In this document: piece by piece, positions 1 to 9,641 of the stretch | How positions within the stretch are numbered: position 1 is the first letter of the stretch | How the letters are laid out: each line of letters starts with the position of its first letter | DNA from: Cydia pomonella | Taxonomy: Eukaryota; Arthropoda; Insecta; Lepidoptera; Tortricidae | Direction of reading: 5' to 3' | Assembly (NCBI RefSeq): GCF_033807575.1 | Contig: NC_084707.1 | Location: forward strand, 14,184,550 to 14,248,549 | DNA: 64,000 nt | Position numbers and translations under genes: made by a program | The notes under the pieces: generated by a model | What the model saw: only the letters and a program-made list of their open reading frames with translations | What the model was told of the DNA's origin: nothing | Database searches by the model: none

Positions 1-735
1 TGCGTCCCAAACGGTCTGAATATTTGATGCACCGGCTCATATTTTACTCTCGTGTGTAAGGAAGGCAGACAAATAAATCAAAGACACCTTAGCGCGACGA
101 CGGCCGCTCCGCACGTCTCTGTAATTGCGGCAAAAACATACCATGTGCGATTTTTGAAGACATTGGCAAATTTCTGAATATTTTAGAGGAACAAACAGAT
201 GCAACAATTACGTTCCTACGTGATTTAATTTCGCAATATAGGCTTTCAGGTCGCAATTAGGAAATTACTTGTCGATCCAGAGTTCTTTCTCTTACTTACG
301 AAATGCATTTAGATGCAAGGAAGTTAAACAGTGGGCACAACGGAATGATCGGTAATAGTTGTGAGCCGACTCTCGGAGCTGATTAGTGAGCTCGCGATCT
401 CTCAATGGCTGAGCTCGCCCGCTCGCTCTCGGGTGCGTCATAAATTTCCATTGATTGGATTAATCTGATTTGGATGTCAATTTTGTAAACAAAGTACAGG
501 CTCTTTATAAGAGAATACAATCATGTTCCCTTCCAGCCCTTATATATTCTGATCAGGACGAATATATTATAAATCCAGGAGAATATCCGTCTGTCTGTGC
601 GCGATGCAAAATACTAACTTCTTTGTTTTTGAGCCGATACAATCGTTAACGAAACAAAAGAGATTTATTTGTTCATCATTTTGTCTTATTAAAAATGATG
701 ACGGTGCATCTCATACTGTCTCGTGAGTGGAATGC
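1..735. other. Non-coding stretch, possible homeodomain site
   Basis: No gene or clear repeat is visible. GC-balanced patches alternate with AT-rich DNA. Around 451-473 the palindrome GATTAATC (458-465) sits inside GGATTAATC, which matches the GGATTA core bound by K50 homeodomains (Bicoid/Orthodenticle/Pitx class). This is one motif in a long window, so function is only a suggestion. Confidence 0.3.
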
Positions 736-930
736 AAATTTTAGGTGCATATATTATGTGGCTTATATTTAGTATCAGGACAGCGAATATAGCTAAAATT
801 AGAGGTGCATATATGTATTATGTGCCTTAGGTATATTTAGTGTATGGATAGCAAATATACCTCAAATTTTAGGTGCATACATTATATGATTTATATTTAC
901 CATTTGGACAGCGAATACGAGTATAGCTCT
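736..930. repeat. Three-unit tandem repeat, about 60-68 bp each
   Basis: Units begin at 736, 796 and 864. Each starts with AAATTTTAGGTGCAT or a near variant, continues through ATTATGTG or ATTATATG, and ends with GGACAGCGAATA or GGATAGCAAATA. The units have diverged by substitutions and small insertions, so the array is old. No coding capacity. Confidence 0.75.
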
Positions 931-1160
931 AATTATTTATTCTAAAGTCGGATTATATTTGCGAAATTATTACCTACGCAATATGTCAAACGTCACCATA
1001 ACATCCAGGCAATGAGACTGGAAGGGAGCGGGGTCTTCGCCGTTGATTATTCAACGGATTGCAAGTAAAACGTTTAGAAAAAGCAGGAATTAAAAGGAAG
1101 CTACAGGTCGAGTTGCCGTTCTTATCGTAAGTAGTGCACCGGATACCGCAGCTATAGACC
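931..1160. other. Non-coding, no recognised element
   Basis: A short open frame runs on the minus strand through this stretch and into the next repeat, but it has no recognisable domain and part of it lies in a dispersed repeat. I regard it as chance. Confidence 0.4.
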
Positions 1161-1257
1161 GTGTCATTCACGAAGACGCGTGCCTTGACTCCTATTGTCA
1201 TGTTATTAGGTTAGATTTGACAAATCTGCGCGTCATCGTGGATAACACGATCTATAC
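1161..1257 (+). repeat. Dispersed repeat, copy 1 (partner at 45445-45545)
   Basis: The stretch containing GTGTCATTCACGAAGACGCG, TTAGATTTGACAAATCTGCG and GTCATCGTGGAT is also found on the opposite strand at 45445-45545, with a handful of substitutions and one 3-base gap. It contains short internal palindromes (GATTTGACAAATC, CACG...CGTG). I recall this motif as common in moth and butterfly genomes; it is probably part of a non-autonomous DNA element. Confidence 0.7.
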
Positions 1258-1990
1258 TGAGGCATGCGTCACATGAGTTACTGGTATCCTGCCTATTGCT
1301 ATACTTAGTTAACGAGTACAATGTGTAATAATATGAGCGATAAATTTTACAAGCCAGTTAATGAATAGCTAATGGCTTGAAACTGTGGATGAAGTTTTAG
1401 GCAGCGAGATACAGACCTCGGTTTGATTTTATAGCGCATACATTGCGAATAATATGATTGAATTATGCAACGTCTGTGCCAGTAGAACAGTTCTATAATT
1501 CATTGTACAATTTATAGACACTAGCTGCCCTCAGTCACAAACGAGCATATTTCCCACGTCAATTTTGATTGCGATATAACAGTGAAACGATGACATTTGA
1601 ACAGGCCTCTAACCATTTAAAGTTGCATTGATCTCCTGTTACAAAGTTAGAATCTATCAATGCCGATGCAGGATGATTAAAAATATAAATAATAAATTTA
1701 AAGTCATAGATTTATTTAAATAATACCTACCGTACTTTAGATAAAGTAGGAGAGACTCGGAAGATAACTATAAAGGCCGAATCACTTAGCAAGTATCTTG
1801 GATATATGTATTACAAATTCAAGAGTATTAAAAAATGTCTCCTATCCTATGTCATTGTCAAAATTTGAAAAATCCTTTACGAGTATGCGTACTTTCTAAA
1901 TGTACTGAGAAGGCAAGTGTAAATTTTTAGATTGAAGTTTTTTTTTTACATATTAGTTTTGAAAATAAAGTAACGTACAACTAACATATT
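1258..1990. other. AT-rich non-coding stretch
   Basis: No gene, structured RNA or repeat recognised. AT-rich, with many stops in all frames. Confidence 0.5.
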
Positions 1991-2280
1991 TTTAACCGAC
2001 TTCAAAAGGAGGAGGTTGTCAATTCGTCGGAATCTTTTTTTCATGTATGCTCCCTGATCACTCGAAAACACTTGAACCTATTTAAAAATTATTTTTCTTT
2101 TTCAAAGGGTATATAATTCCTAGGTCGTCTCATTTAAATTTTATCTAAATCGGTCGAGTGGTTTATGAAAAACAAAAATCAAAATTTTTTGTATGTAATC
2201 GATGATATTTTCGTTTACTCCGAAACCTCGCTGTGTGATTGGAGGTTCGCGCCTTTGCCTTGCGCGCGTATTGGAATCGT
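1991..2280 (+). repeat. Common lepidopteran interspersed repeat
   Basis: The stretch starting AACCGACTTCAAAAGGAGGAGG, followed by a T-run, CATGTATG, and further on ATCGGTCGAGTGGTTTATGA, resembles a very abundant lepidopteran repeat whose class I cannot assign. Small open frames on both strands over 2163-2390 run across it and have no recognisable product. Confidence 0.5.
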
Positions 2281-3642
2281 TTGTAAAAAATAATAACGCG
2301 CCAGCCATTTTCCGAATTTGTCATAAAATTGGAATAGTTTTGCATGTTTTTAGTTTATATATTGATGAAAATGTCATTTTCAAGTATTGAAAATGTAGAA
2401 CACATAAAATTGACGCTGCCAGTAATACTAATAGAGGCAAGAGCCGAGAACGATAGACTTTTACCATCAAAATCGGGTGAAAAATAATTGGCGGCATATG
2501 AAACTTTATTCAATGGAAAATCAGCAAAAACTCCCAGTCATTCTTGGAAAACGAGTTGGTAGCTTACTTCAATGAACAGGCGATTAAGTGCCTACAAGCC
2601 CAGCACGCTTTTGTGCAATTATTCGATGTTAAAACTCTAAGCCACCATTTTGAAAATTGTACTTTTACTGTTTTTACAAAAAAAAAAACGAATTCATAAG
2701 TTTTGTTTTTTCTTATGAAACGCGTGTGCATTGCTCATTACCAACATCGGCTTTCTTATTGCGCGCTCCTTTACAGCTCGTGCGCTCAATATCACATCGT
2801 GCGTAGTGACCAACTGAGCACACTTGTATCATAATGTACTATTAAAGCACAAGTGCTTTTCTGACGATTAGACTATATAATTTTTTTCAAACTTATTATG
2901 TGTGTTCTTATATTAGTGTTCATATTTATGATACATTTTTATAAATGACAGATAACGGTAGAAAAGTAGAAAAAAACATTTTAAGACCTTAAAGTTCTCA
3001 CGTTGGTGACTAATATCTCCAAGCACAGACGGCCATAAATATTCAACAATCATACGATCGGTCATCTTTCTTTGTTATCATATTAGAGGGCAGGATGCCA
3101 GTGGCACAATTATGCAAAAAGCTGGTCAGCGGCGGCGGCCGGTCTTTGACAGTCGCGTCATTATGTGCGACGTGGACTAGGATTTATGACGTTAGTTTGT
3201 TTTTAATATGAAAAATGTAGCTCGTTTAAATGCCAAACGGTAACTGCTTCACTAATTAATCGAACAATTATGACAGATCATATTACGAGTTATTACTAAA
3301 ACCTACGACTTGTTTTTAGATCTCTGGAGTTTTATATAAGTTGTATTCTAGAATTGCGAATCTTTTCGATCCTAATAAGAGAAAAATAAAACTTAAAATG
3401 TATATATGTATATCTACATGCCACTTTTTTCCTATTATAATTACATACTTACCTAAGTATTATTATCATACAAAATGGCGAATAAATGCGAAAAGAGCAG
3501 GACTGTGACCTCATGATTAATTTTAAAAGAAACCAACAATATTATATATGTAATACGAGTAAAGAAAATAAAAGAATGTCTACACGGCAGTGTGTCACCC
3601 AAGTTCGCAAAGGATAAAAGGCGACAAGTTATAGCTTATAAT
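2281..3642. other. AT-rich non-coding stretch with one GC patch
   Basis: No gene seen. A small GC-rich patch (about 3118-3180, with CGGCGGCGGCCGG) stands out from the AT-rich surroundings and is not part of any repeat I recognise. Confidence 0.4.
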
Positions 3643-3903
3643 TAGGGATTGCAAACCGGATTGGTTTTCAATCCGGCCGGATCCGGCCGGATTTTGGCCA
3701 TAGTATTGGATCCGGTTTGGTATAGGGATATAAAAGTTAATTAAATGACATATTTTTCTACTTTTTTGCGTAAGACGTATTCCTAAATCTATAATTTGAA
3801 GTTAATAAATAACTTCTTAACAATAAAATAGAACTTGGTAGTAAAAAGTGGCACAATGCCAATATAACATTAAAAACAAAATTTGAAATCGGTATAGTAC
3901 ATT

Positions 3904-4120
3904 ACGATACAAGTGCGAAAAATAGGAAATTCGAAACGAGTGGCGATAAATTAAAACACGACCGAAGGGAGTGTTTTAAATCGACACGAGTTGCGAATTA
4001 CCTATTCGCACATGTATCGTACAACGTTTTACAGTACATATGGCCCTTTAAATGTTCGACACAGTAACGTAATATGCTACTTCTCGCACTAGTGCTATAA
4101 AGTAGCCCCATATGTACTGT
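3904..4120 (+). mobile_element. Double-palindrome MITE, copy 1
   Basis: Two palindromes lie head to tail. The first (3904-4020) has arms of roughly 55 bases, from ACGATACAAGTGCGAA to TTCGCACATGTATCGT. The second (4031-4120) is bounded by ACAGTACATATGG and CCATATGTACTGT. The short spacer contains ACAACGTTTT. The same arrangement is present in inverted orientation at 57862-58086, which shows that the pair moves as one unit. It sits inside the hAT element. Confidence 0.8.
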
Positions 4121-4282
4121 GAATTTATTATATGTAACCATTCAAAAGTGCTCAAATTTTCGTTTACAATTATAAATTTGATTAGTTTCCAAAGCCTGAT
4201 GATGGAATGTGGGGTGGGAATTGGAGCATCTTGAAAGGACAAGTTTTCGTAACTGTTCTTTGATTGAACTCTTTGTAGTATG

Positions 4283-4329
4283 TATGGGGCCCAATACATT
4301 CCACGACTCTTCTCTTTCCTCACAAACTA
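4283..4329 (-). repeat. Dispersed palindromic repeat piece (shared with 32490-32546)
   Basis: GGGCCCAATACATTCCACGA followed by CTCTTCTCTTTCC is the complement of the sequence at 32497-32535. It appears to be one arm of a palindromic MITE. The minus-strand open frames at 4048-4432 run through this and neighbouring repeats and show no recognisable protein. Confidence 0.55.
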
Positions 4330-4420
4330 AAGTTGACATCCATTCTAGCATAGAGAAATAAGAAGTACATAGAGTGCTCACTCCATACATCAGTTTTGGT
4401 ACCAAAACGCTTATTATTTT

Positions 4421-4485
4421 CGTAGTCGACATCTAGCATCGAGTAGCGGAACTCTCAGTACTGCTACTCGACAATAGATATCGCG
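4421..4485. repeat. Small hairpin repeat inside the hAT element
   Basis: CGAGTAGC (4440-4447) and GCTACTCG (4463-4470) form a perfect 8-bp stem, partly extended outward by ATCTAGCAT and AATAGAT. I recall this GAGTAGCGGAACTCTCAGTA motif as frequent in Lepidoptera. Nested in the 3643-5483 element. Confidence 0.5.
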
Positions 4486-5491
4486 GCAAACAAGAGTAAC
4501 CGGAACTCTATTTTCAACTCCTACACTTACTATTATTTATTACTTTTAACGAAGATATTTTACTTTTAACCCATTTTTCACATTAAATGCGCTCTAGTAT
4601 TATCTTGCTCTAATTTTTTGGCCAAAAAAGTAGTAGACTGTATGTCTTAAAAAAATTGTACTTTTTTAATTTATGGAAAAGTATATTGGTCAAATTATAG
4701 GGAACAACACACGACACGATGATCTCATGCGAAAAATAATAGAATGTAGGATTGAAAACCATTGCGGAAAGGGACTCCCTAAGAAAAGTTACATAGATCA
4801 AAAAAAGAATTGGCTAGACGTAGAGTAGCATGTACCAGGAGATGAAGGAAATTGCATAAGATTGGATGAAATTGTAAAGACAAAAGATTCTCTCTTAAAT
4901 TTGAATAGAAAAGAATCTATATTTTATCATATATATACATATATTGGAGAAAACTAAAGATTATCAATATTATCATATATTCTTCATTCACACATATTGA
5001 TGAGCCCAACTGTAGTCGGTGGAGTACCGCCGACTTAATCCTGCTCATTTGTTTACTTTTAATCTCCTATCACAACATTATGACACGAGATTAACCTTCT
5101 CTTTAGCATAAATTACAAATGCCTTCCATGGCATCTCTATCCTTTCATTTTTCCTTCTATTACAGTATTTATGTAATCGTCATATTGTGCCACCAACATG
5201 AAAGAAGAAGAAATCCTCTTTTGTTCCCAGTCATCGTCATAATAAATATATTTAATCTTAATAAATTTAAACTTTTTGATTCGTTTTTTGTTCTGTTCAA
5301 CTTCATACCTCGTATCCGTTGCCTTTTCCTCGTCTGAAACGCACAGCGCGTGCTGTATTTAGGCGTTTTTTTATTTTACCGGATCCGGTCCGGATCCGGT
5401 GATTTTTACCGGATCCGGTAGCTTCTAAAAAGTGCCGGATCCGGCCGGATTACCGGATCCGCCGGACCGGATTGCAATCCCTACTTATAAT

Positions 5492-5659
5492 ATATACGAA
5501 CAATTTGGGACCACTTTTACCCCACCATAGCTTAATATATATTTGACCTACACAATTACAATTTTACAAGTCTTGTTAGACCACGTTTTAATTACTAAAT
5601 CCTGAATTTCAATAAAAAAACCACAGTCTGCTGACGAAATACTGACGTCTGAAAAATTT
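5492..5659. other. Non-coding spacer
   Basis: No gene or repeat recognised between the hAT element and the next repeat. Confidence 0.4.
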
Positions 5660-5840
5660 TTTTTTTTACCACTCACTGACTGACTCCCTCACTCACTCGT
5701 CAAAACGTGTGATTAGTTCGAGATGACCTAGAAAGTTGAAATTTGACATCCAGCTAGGTAGATAAATGTGTGAAGCCAAAGGAAAAAAACGAAAAACGTG
5801 AATTTTCCCATTTTGTATCTTTTACCCTCTTGCTTGACAG
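5660..5840 (+). repeat. Interspersed repeat with CACTCACTGACTGACT lead
   Basis: A T-run is followed by CACTCACTGACTGACTCC, then TAGTTCGAGATGACCTAGAA and GTTGAAATTTGACATCCAGC. The structure (ACTGACTGACT lead, then a GAAAGTTGAAATTTGACAT module) resembles an abundant lepidopteran non-autonomous repeat with Helitron-like leads. No terminal CTAG or hairpin could be fixed, so the class is uncertain. Confidence 0.45.
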
Positions 5841-6380
5841 AAAATAATAATATCCCACCAAAAACATAAATGTGAAAGAATGCCAAGTTTGTTAACGGTT
5901 TCGCTCATAAAATAGTGAGATGTTACTGGAACCCAAGTTCTTTCAAAGCCCCTTAGACCACAGCTCCTATCACGCAAAACGTTCTCTAATTGATTAAAAT
6001 GATTATGTTATTTGCTACTCAATAGTGCGACTTGGCAAGTTTTCTCTTGTTGCGATTCCTTTACTTGATTGATTATGTATATCCATAACTCACCCTTCAC
6101 TTCGGCATACTAGGTTTCTAGTTAGATCTCACTTTTAGTAGCGAAAACGTTAACGAACTTGATATTCTATCACATTTATTATTTTGGTGGGATTACCTAG
6201 TAAGTTAGCATAGTCCATGGAGAAAAGTAATTAACGGTCGGTGTTTCATGAATACCATTCTACTTTGCTATGGAGCACTGGATAAGGTTGGATAAGTATT
6301 TGAGTAGGCAATCGCATCACGTAGATATTCACTTACAGGGTTGCCAAAAATATTTCCGTCGTACTTACCTAATAAGCTAA
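5841..6380. other. AT-rich non-coding stretch
   Basis: No gene, hairpin or repeat recognised. Confidence 0.4.
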
Positions 6381-6780
6381 ACGAGAGCAAACGAATGTGT
6401 AATTCGGTGAACACCGGTTAAATTAGCCGGCGATGCGGGCGTCTTTATAGTCTTTAAATTGGCAAAAAATCGAGACAAGCGTCGACTGACACCGATCGCG
6501 GAGGCATCAGCGAAACAGGTGTTATCATAAACATACACTTTGAGATAAAAACAAAATAATTTTCATGAGTGGCCGGTAGGCGCGAACTGCCGGCCGTGTC
6601 GCCGACACAATGGCGATTTTATAGTTTTTTTGGCACGCCGCCGTCGTAAAGACAGAGTAGGTAAGCGAGGTGTCCGAAATCTCACGTGGACGTGCGATCC
6701 GCCACACATATTTCCATCTGCACAAAAAGCGGAACTATAGCCATAAATATGTCCAAATAAACAATAGTCTCAGACCGACT
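6381..6780. promoter_or_regulatory. Candidate regulatory block (unique, mixed composition)
   Basis: The block is not repeat-like and has moderate GC. It contains AACAGGTG (E-box with CAGGTG) next to TTATCATAAAC (GATA and Hox/Fox-like), the imperfect inverted pair GGCCGGTAGGCGCGAACTGCCGGCC, a CACGTG E-box (6683-6688) and CCATAAATATG (Abd-B/Caudal-like). The motif density suggests an enhancer, but motif matches alone do not establish one. Confidence 0.22.
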
Positions 6781-8287
6781 GAATAACGATTCGTACGGTT
6801 TTGTCGGCAACACTTATGTTACAATAAAAATTAAAATTAAGCCAATAAAGAGTAATTTCTCCACGTTGTCATCACAATGAAGTGCTACCAATGGTAGACA
6901 TTGATAAGGTAATGAGCAATAGGAACTATTTGAACATTCCCCAAAATAAATTATAAATAATCTAGAGGTCTTAAGTCACAAGCCTCAGGTCATACAAATT
7001 AAACCGTGTTAAAATTTAATACCCAATTAGGTGTTTCAAAAGAAAGAAATATCACAGCAACAATGAGAAGTAAAGCTAACGTAAGTACATTGTGCGTACT
7101 AACGACGCGCAGACTGCGGCGCGGCGCAGGCGCGGAGATGACAGTCGCGCAGGCGATAATATGTGTACATATGTAACATTAAACTGCAAAAATAAAAGAT
7201 GCTTTCACACTACATGGGTTCAAAAACAAGTTTTTCCATAACACAAAAGACGACACTGAATAGTTATAGCTGCTTCGCGGCCTCGCCGCATAATCCAATA
7301 AAACAATCCGCGGAATGTACACTCCGCGTTATATTTTGTTACACACTGTTGTTATTCCTACGTGACTTATAAAACACAATATTACTGAAATAAAACTCAA
7401 AGTGTCTATATAATTCAGTTTCTTAAATTTTCTATACTGATTTATTTTTGATAAGAATATAATATGCGTAATAGTACTATAAGCTTTGTAAACTAGGTAC
7501 TATAAGAGCTTCTTGCTATGAATTTGAACCGATGTTGATTAGGGAATCGATGGCATTCGAAGACATTCTCCTCTAGTTAATTATTTGGTAGCACTGAAAG
7601 CACTAAAATCAGAGAGTTTAGAAGATATTTACCTACCTATTAGCAGGAAAACATCAAAACCCGGGCCTAAACATTTGGCCCTAATACAAAGATAATAGGT
7701 TTTAAATACTTATTGTCTATACCTACATCACTCTCCTGTGTGCAAAACATTTGAAACGACCGCTGTAGATATTGCTTTCAGTGTTATGTCTGACCAACTC
7801 TTTAAGTCAACACGTTGACCACTTCCTTTGCTTATGGCAAACGTCCTAAATCTAGTACCTATGTAAAATTTTGGATCCAAAAATTCTTTGTTCTCTCATA
7901 TAAGGACCTACTAATTGTTTCCTAGCTAAGCTAACAACCAGTTACCCTGATTTTTTTTCGATATTTAAATTAAATGATTTTGTTTTAAGAATAAATGTCA
8001 TAATTTACACTGAACTGTACAAATGAAATTGGCGACTGAATCTCAAAATATATGAATTTGATTCAATGGAAAGGCAAGCGGCTTCTTTCTGTGTCCGGAG
8101 GGCTGCCACCAGGACTTTGAGCACAATTTTTTTGTTTTTAATATTACAAATGGACATATTATGCGGACGCACATAAGTAGGTATTCCTTCATTTAAATAG
8201 TGCTTAGGAAATTCGAAAAAATACGCCGTAAGAATTAGCTGTATTTTACTGTATGTAAATAGATAAAAAAAATTATAGAATCATTTA
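6781..8287. other. Non-coding stretch with GC patch and short hairpin
   Basis: No gene found. A GC-rich patch at about 7103-7155 (GACTGCGGCGCGGCGCAGGC) is unlike the AT-rich flanks. At 7309-7328 CGCGGA and TCCGCG form a six-base stem around an eight-base loop. Neither matches a repeat I know. Confidence 0.4.
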
Positions 8288-8422
8288 TAAGGTACCTGCT
8301 CCAAAACATCCTATAGCTATTTTTATTTGATAGTTTTCTTATGTTTAGGTAATGTGAATTTGCAGTTTTGTCTATGGTACTAGCGAACATGGACGTAAGT
8401 CTTCTTTGGTGCAGGTACTTTA
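8288..8422. mobile_element. TA-flanked MITE, copy 1
   Basis: Terminal inverted repeats AGGTACCTGCTCCAAA (left) and TTTGGTGCAGGTACTT (right), flanked by TA on both sides (8288-8289, 8421-8422). The inside shares TTTTGTCTATGGTACTA with the copy at 15651-15818. TA duplication and short size suggest a Tc1/mariner-type MITE. No coding capacity. Confidence 0.78.
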
Positions 8423-8469
8423 CTGTAATTTATTATTAAATGTAACTTCTTTATGTTGAGTAATGCATT

Positions 8470-8855
8470 TAGGCATCCCCGTAGCCGGGGAACTAGGACG
8501 GATATGTCGGACTCGTGGCTAAGGGATCAAATACCGAGTAAACCCGGTATGCCCGTCTCGCATCAATGGTGACGGTGACACGGACGCAGAGCATTTGACC
8601 GCGAACACCGACTGCTGCCGACAGCCGAGGCTATCCCCTCCATGGACCCGAAGGCACGGAGCCGAAGCTACCCCTCTCGAAAGTAGCAGACAGAGCGACA
8701 CCAAACACTGGTCCCTCATGACAACCTGCACGCCGGGAGGAGATGAAAACCCCGGGTTCCACCCGCTCAGGTATCCTTAGCAATTTTTTAGAGGTGGTCA
8801 TTTTCTTGGCCACAGCAGCAGTGGCAACCCGTACCCCCCCCCCCCCCCCAGGCGT
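8470..8855 (+). repeat. GC-rich TE-like block ending in C16
   Basis: About 390 bases of GC-rich DNA with sharp edges in AT-rich surroundings. It begins with the small hairpin CCCCGTAGCCGGGG and ends near an uninterrupted run of 16 C (8834-8849). Overlapping open frames on both strands show no known domain. Composition suggests a LINE 5' region or another retroelement piece, but I cannot name the family. Confidence 0.4.
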
Positions 8856-9340
8856 CATCATAGGTTTTTAGGAGAGGAGACATTCTGAATTTTCAAAATA
8901 CTATTCCTTTATTAATCTTACAGACGAATTCGACATGCACTGACATATTATATATTGTATTTTTAATAAGTATGTGTCAAATATGGTTTAAGACTTACAG
9001 TAAGGATATGTCTTGCCAAAATGAAATCGCTTGTGCTGCAGCGAGCCGGTATCGGTAGCCCTGCGTCATCCATTATGCAAGTGGCTAACACGTGTACACT
9101 CTCGCGCGTCGACACCTCGCCCTTTCCATAATTGTCACAATATTATACTTACTGTTTACTACGCTCTTTCCTAAATAAATCCGGTGGAGCACGATTTAAT
9201 GTCTTTTGCTCTTTTAATAGCTTCAAACAATGGGACTAGGGAATTGTTATATTTGCGGTTATTTTAGTTATGAAAGTTCTTTGTTTAACTCGTAGATATA
9301 GAAGAAACTTGGAATGTAGATATGCAATAGGTACATATAC
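8856..9340. other. Non-coding stretch
   Basis: No gene. A mixed-composition patch at 9025-9120 is unlike the AT-rich flanks but matches no known element. Confidence 0.35.
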
Positions 9341-9600
9341 ATAATAAATATTATAGGACATTAGTACACAAATTGACTAAGCCTCACAGTAAGCTCAATA
9401 AGGCTTGTGTTGAGGGTACTTAGACAACGATATATATAATATATAAATATTTATAAATACTTAAATACATAGAAAACACCCATGACTCAGGAACAAATAT
9501 CCATGCTCATCACACGAATAAATGCCCTTACCAGGATTTGAACCTGGGACCATCGGCTTCGTAGGCAGGGTCACTACCCACTAGGCCAAACTGGTCGTCA
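9341..9600 (-). mobile_element. tRNA-derived SINE, near complete
   Basis: Read on the minus strand, the element opens at about 9600 with a tRNA-like head. TGGCCTAGTGGGTAG fits a pol III A box, and GGTTCAAATCC is an exact B box. It then runs through GGTAAGGGCATTTATTC and AATCCTGG-type sequence to a 3' end with TTAGTCAATTTGTGTACTAA and an AT-rich tail. Length is about 260 bases. Related copies lie at 58880-59238 (split), 21942-21976 and 42528-42602 (fragments). A 9-base direct repeat GTACATATA (9331-9339, 9606-9614) may be the target duplication, though it is not flush with the 5' end. Confidence 0.8.
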
Positions 9601-9637
9601 TATATGTACATATAGATAGTATGTATATGTACATATA
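9601..9637. repeat. AT-rich palindrome next to the SINE
   Basis: TATATGTACATATA occurs twice (9601-9614, 9624-9637) around a nine-base spacer. Each copy is itself self-complementary, so the stretch can form a cruciform or alternate hairpins. Confidence 0.6.
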
Positions 9638-9641
9638 TAAC

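Larger units (their letters stand above)
3643..5483. mobile_element. hAT-type element, 1.84 kb, composite, with 8-bp TSD
   Basis: The element starts TAGGGATTGCAAACCGG and ends with the complementary CCGGATTGCAATCCCTA. It is flanked by the exact 8-bp direct repeat CTTATAAT (3635-3642 and 5484-5491), the duplication length typical of hAT transposases. Inside both ends the palindrome CCGGATCCGG is repeated: about twice in partly degenerate form on the left (3675-3720) and about five times on the right (5380-5470). These are subterminal repeats of the kind hAT transposases bind. No transposase frame survives, so it is non-autonomous. At least three other palindromic repeats lie inside, so part of its length comes from nested insertions. 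Confidence 0.88.

Noticed and set aside
4048..4432. Overlapping minus-strand frames of 91-96 codons
   Set aside because: Located in nested palindromic repeats within the hAT element; no transposase motif.
9520..9600. tRNA-like A and B boxes
   Set aside because: Belongs to a SINE: no acceptor stem pairing or anticodon arm, and the same unit recurs elsewhere.
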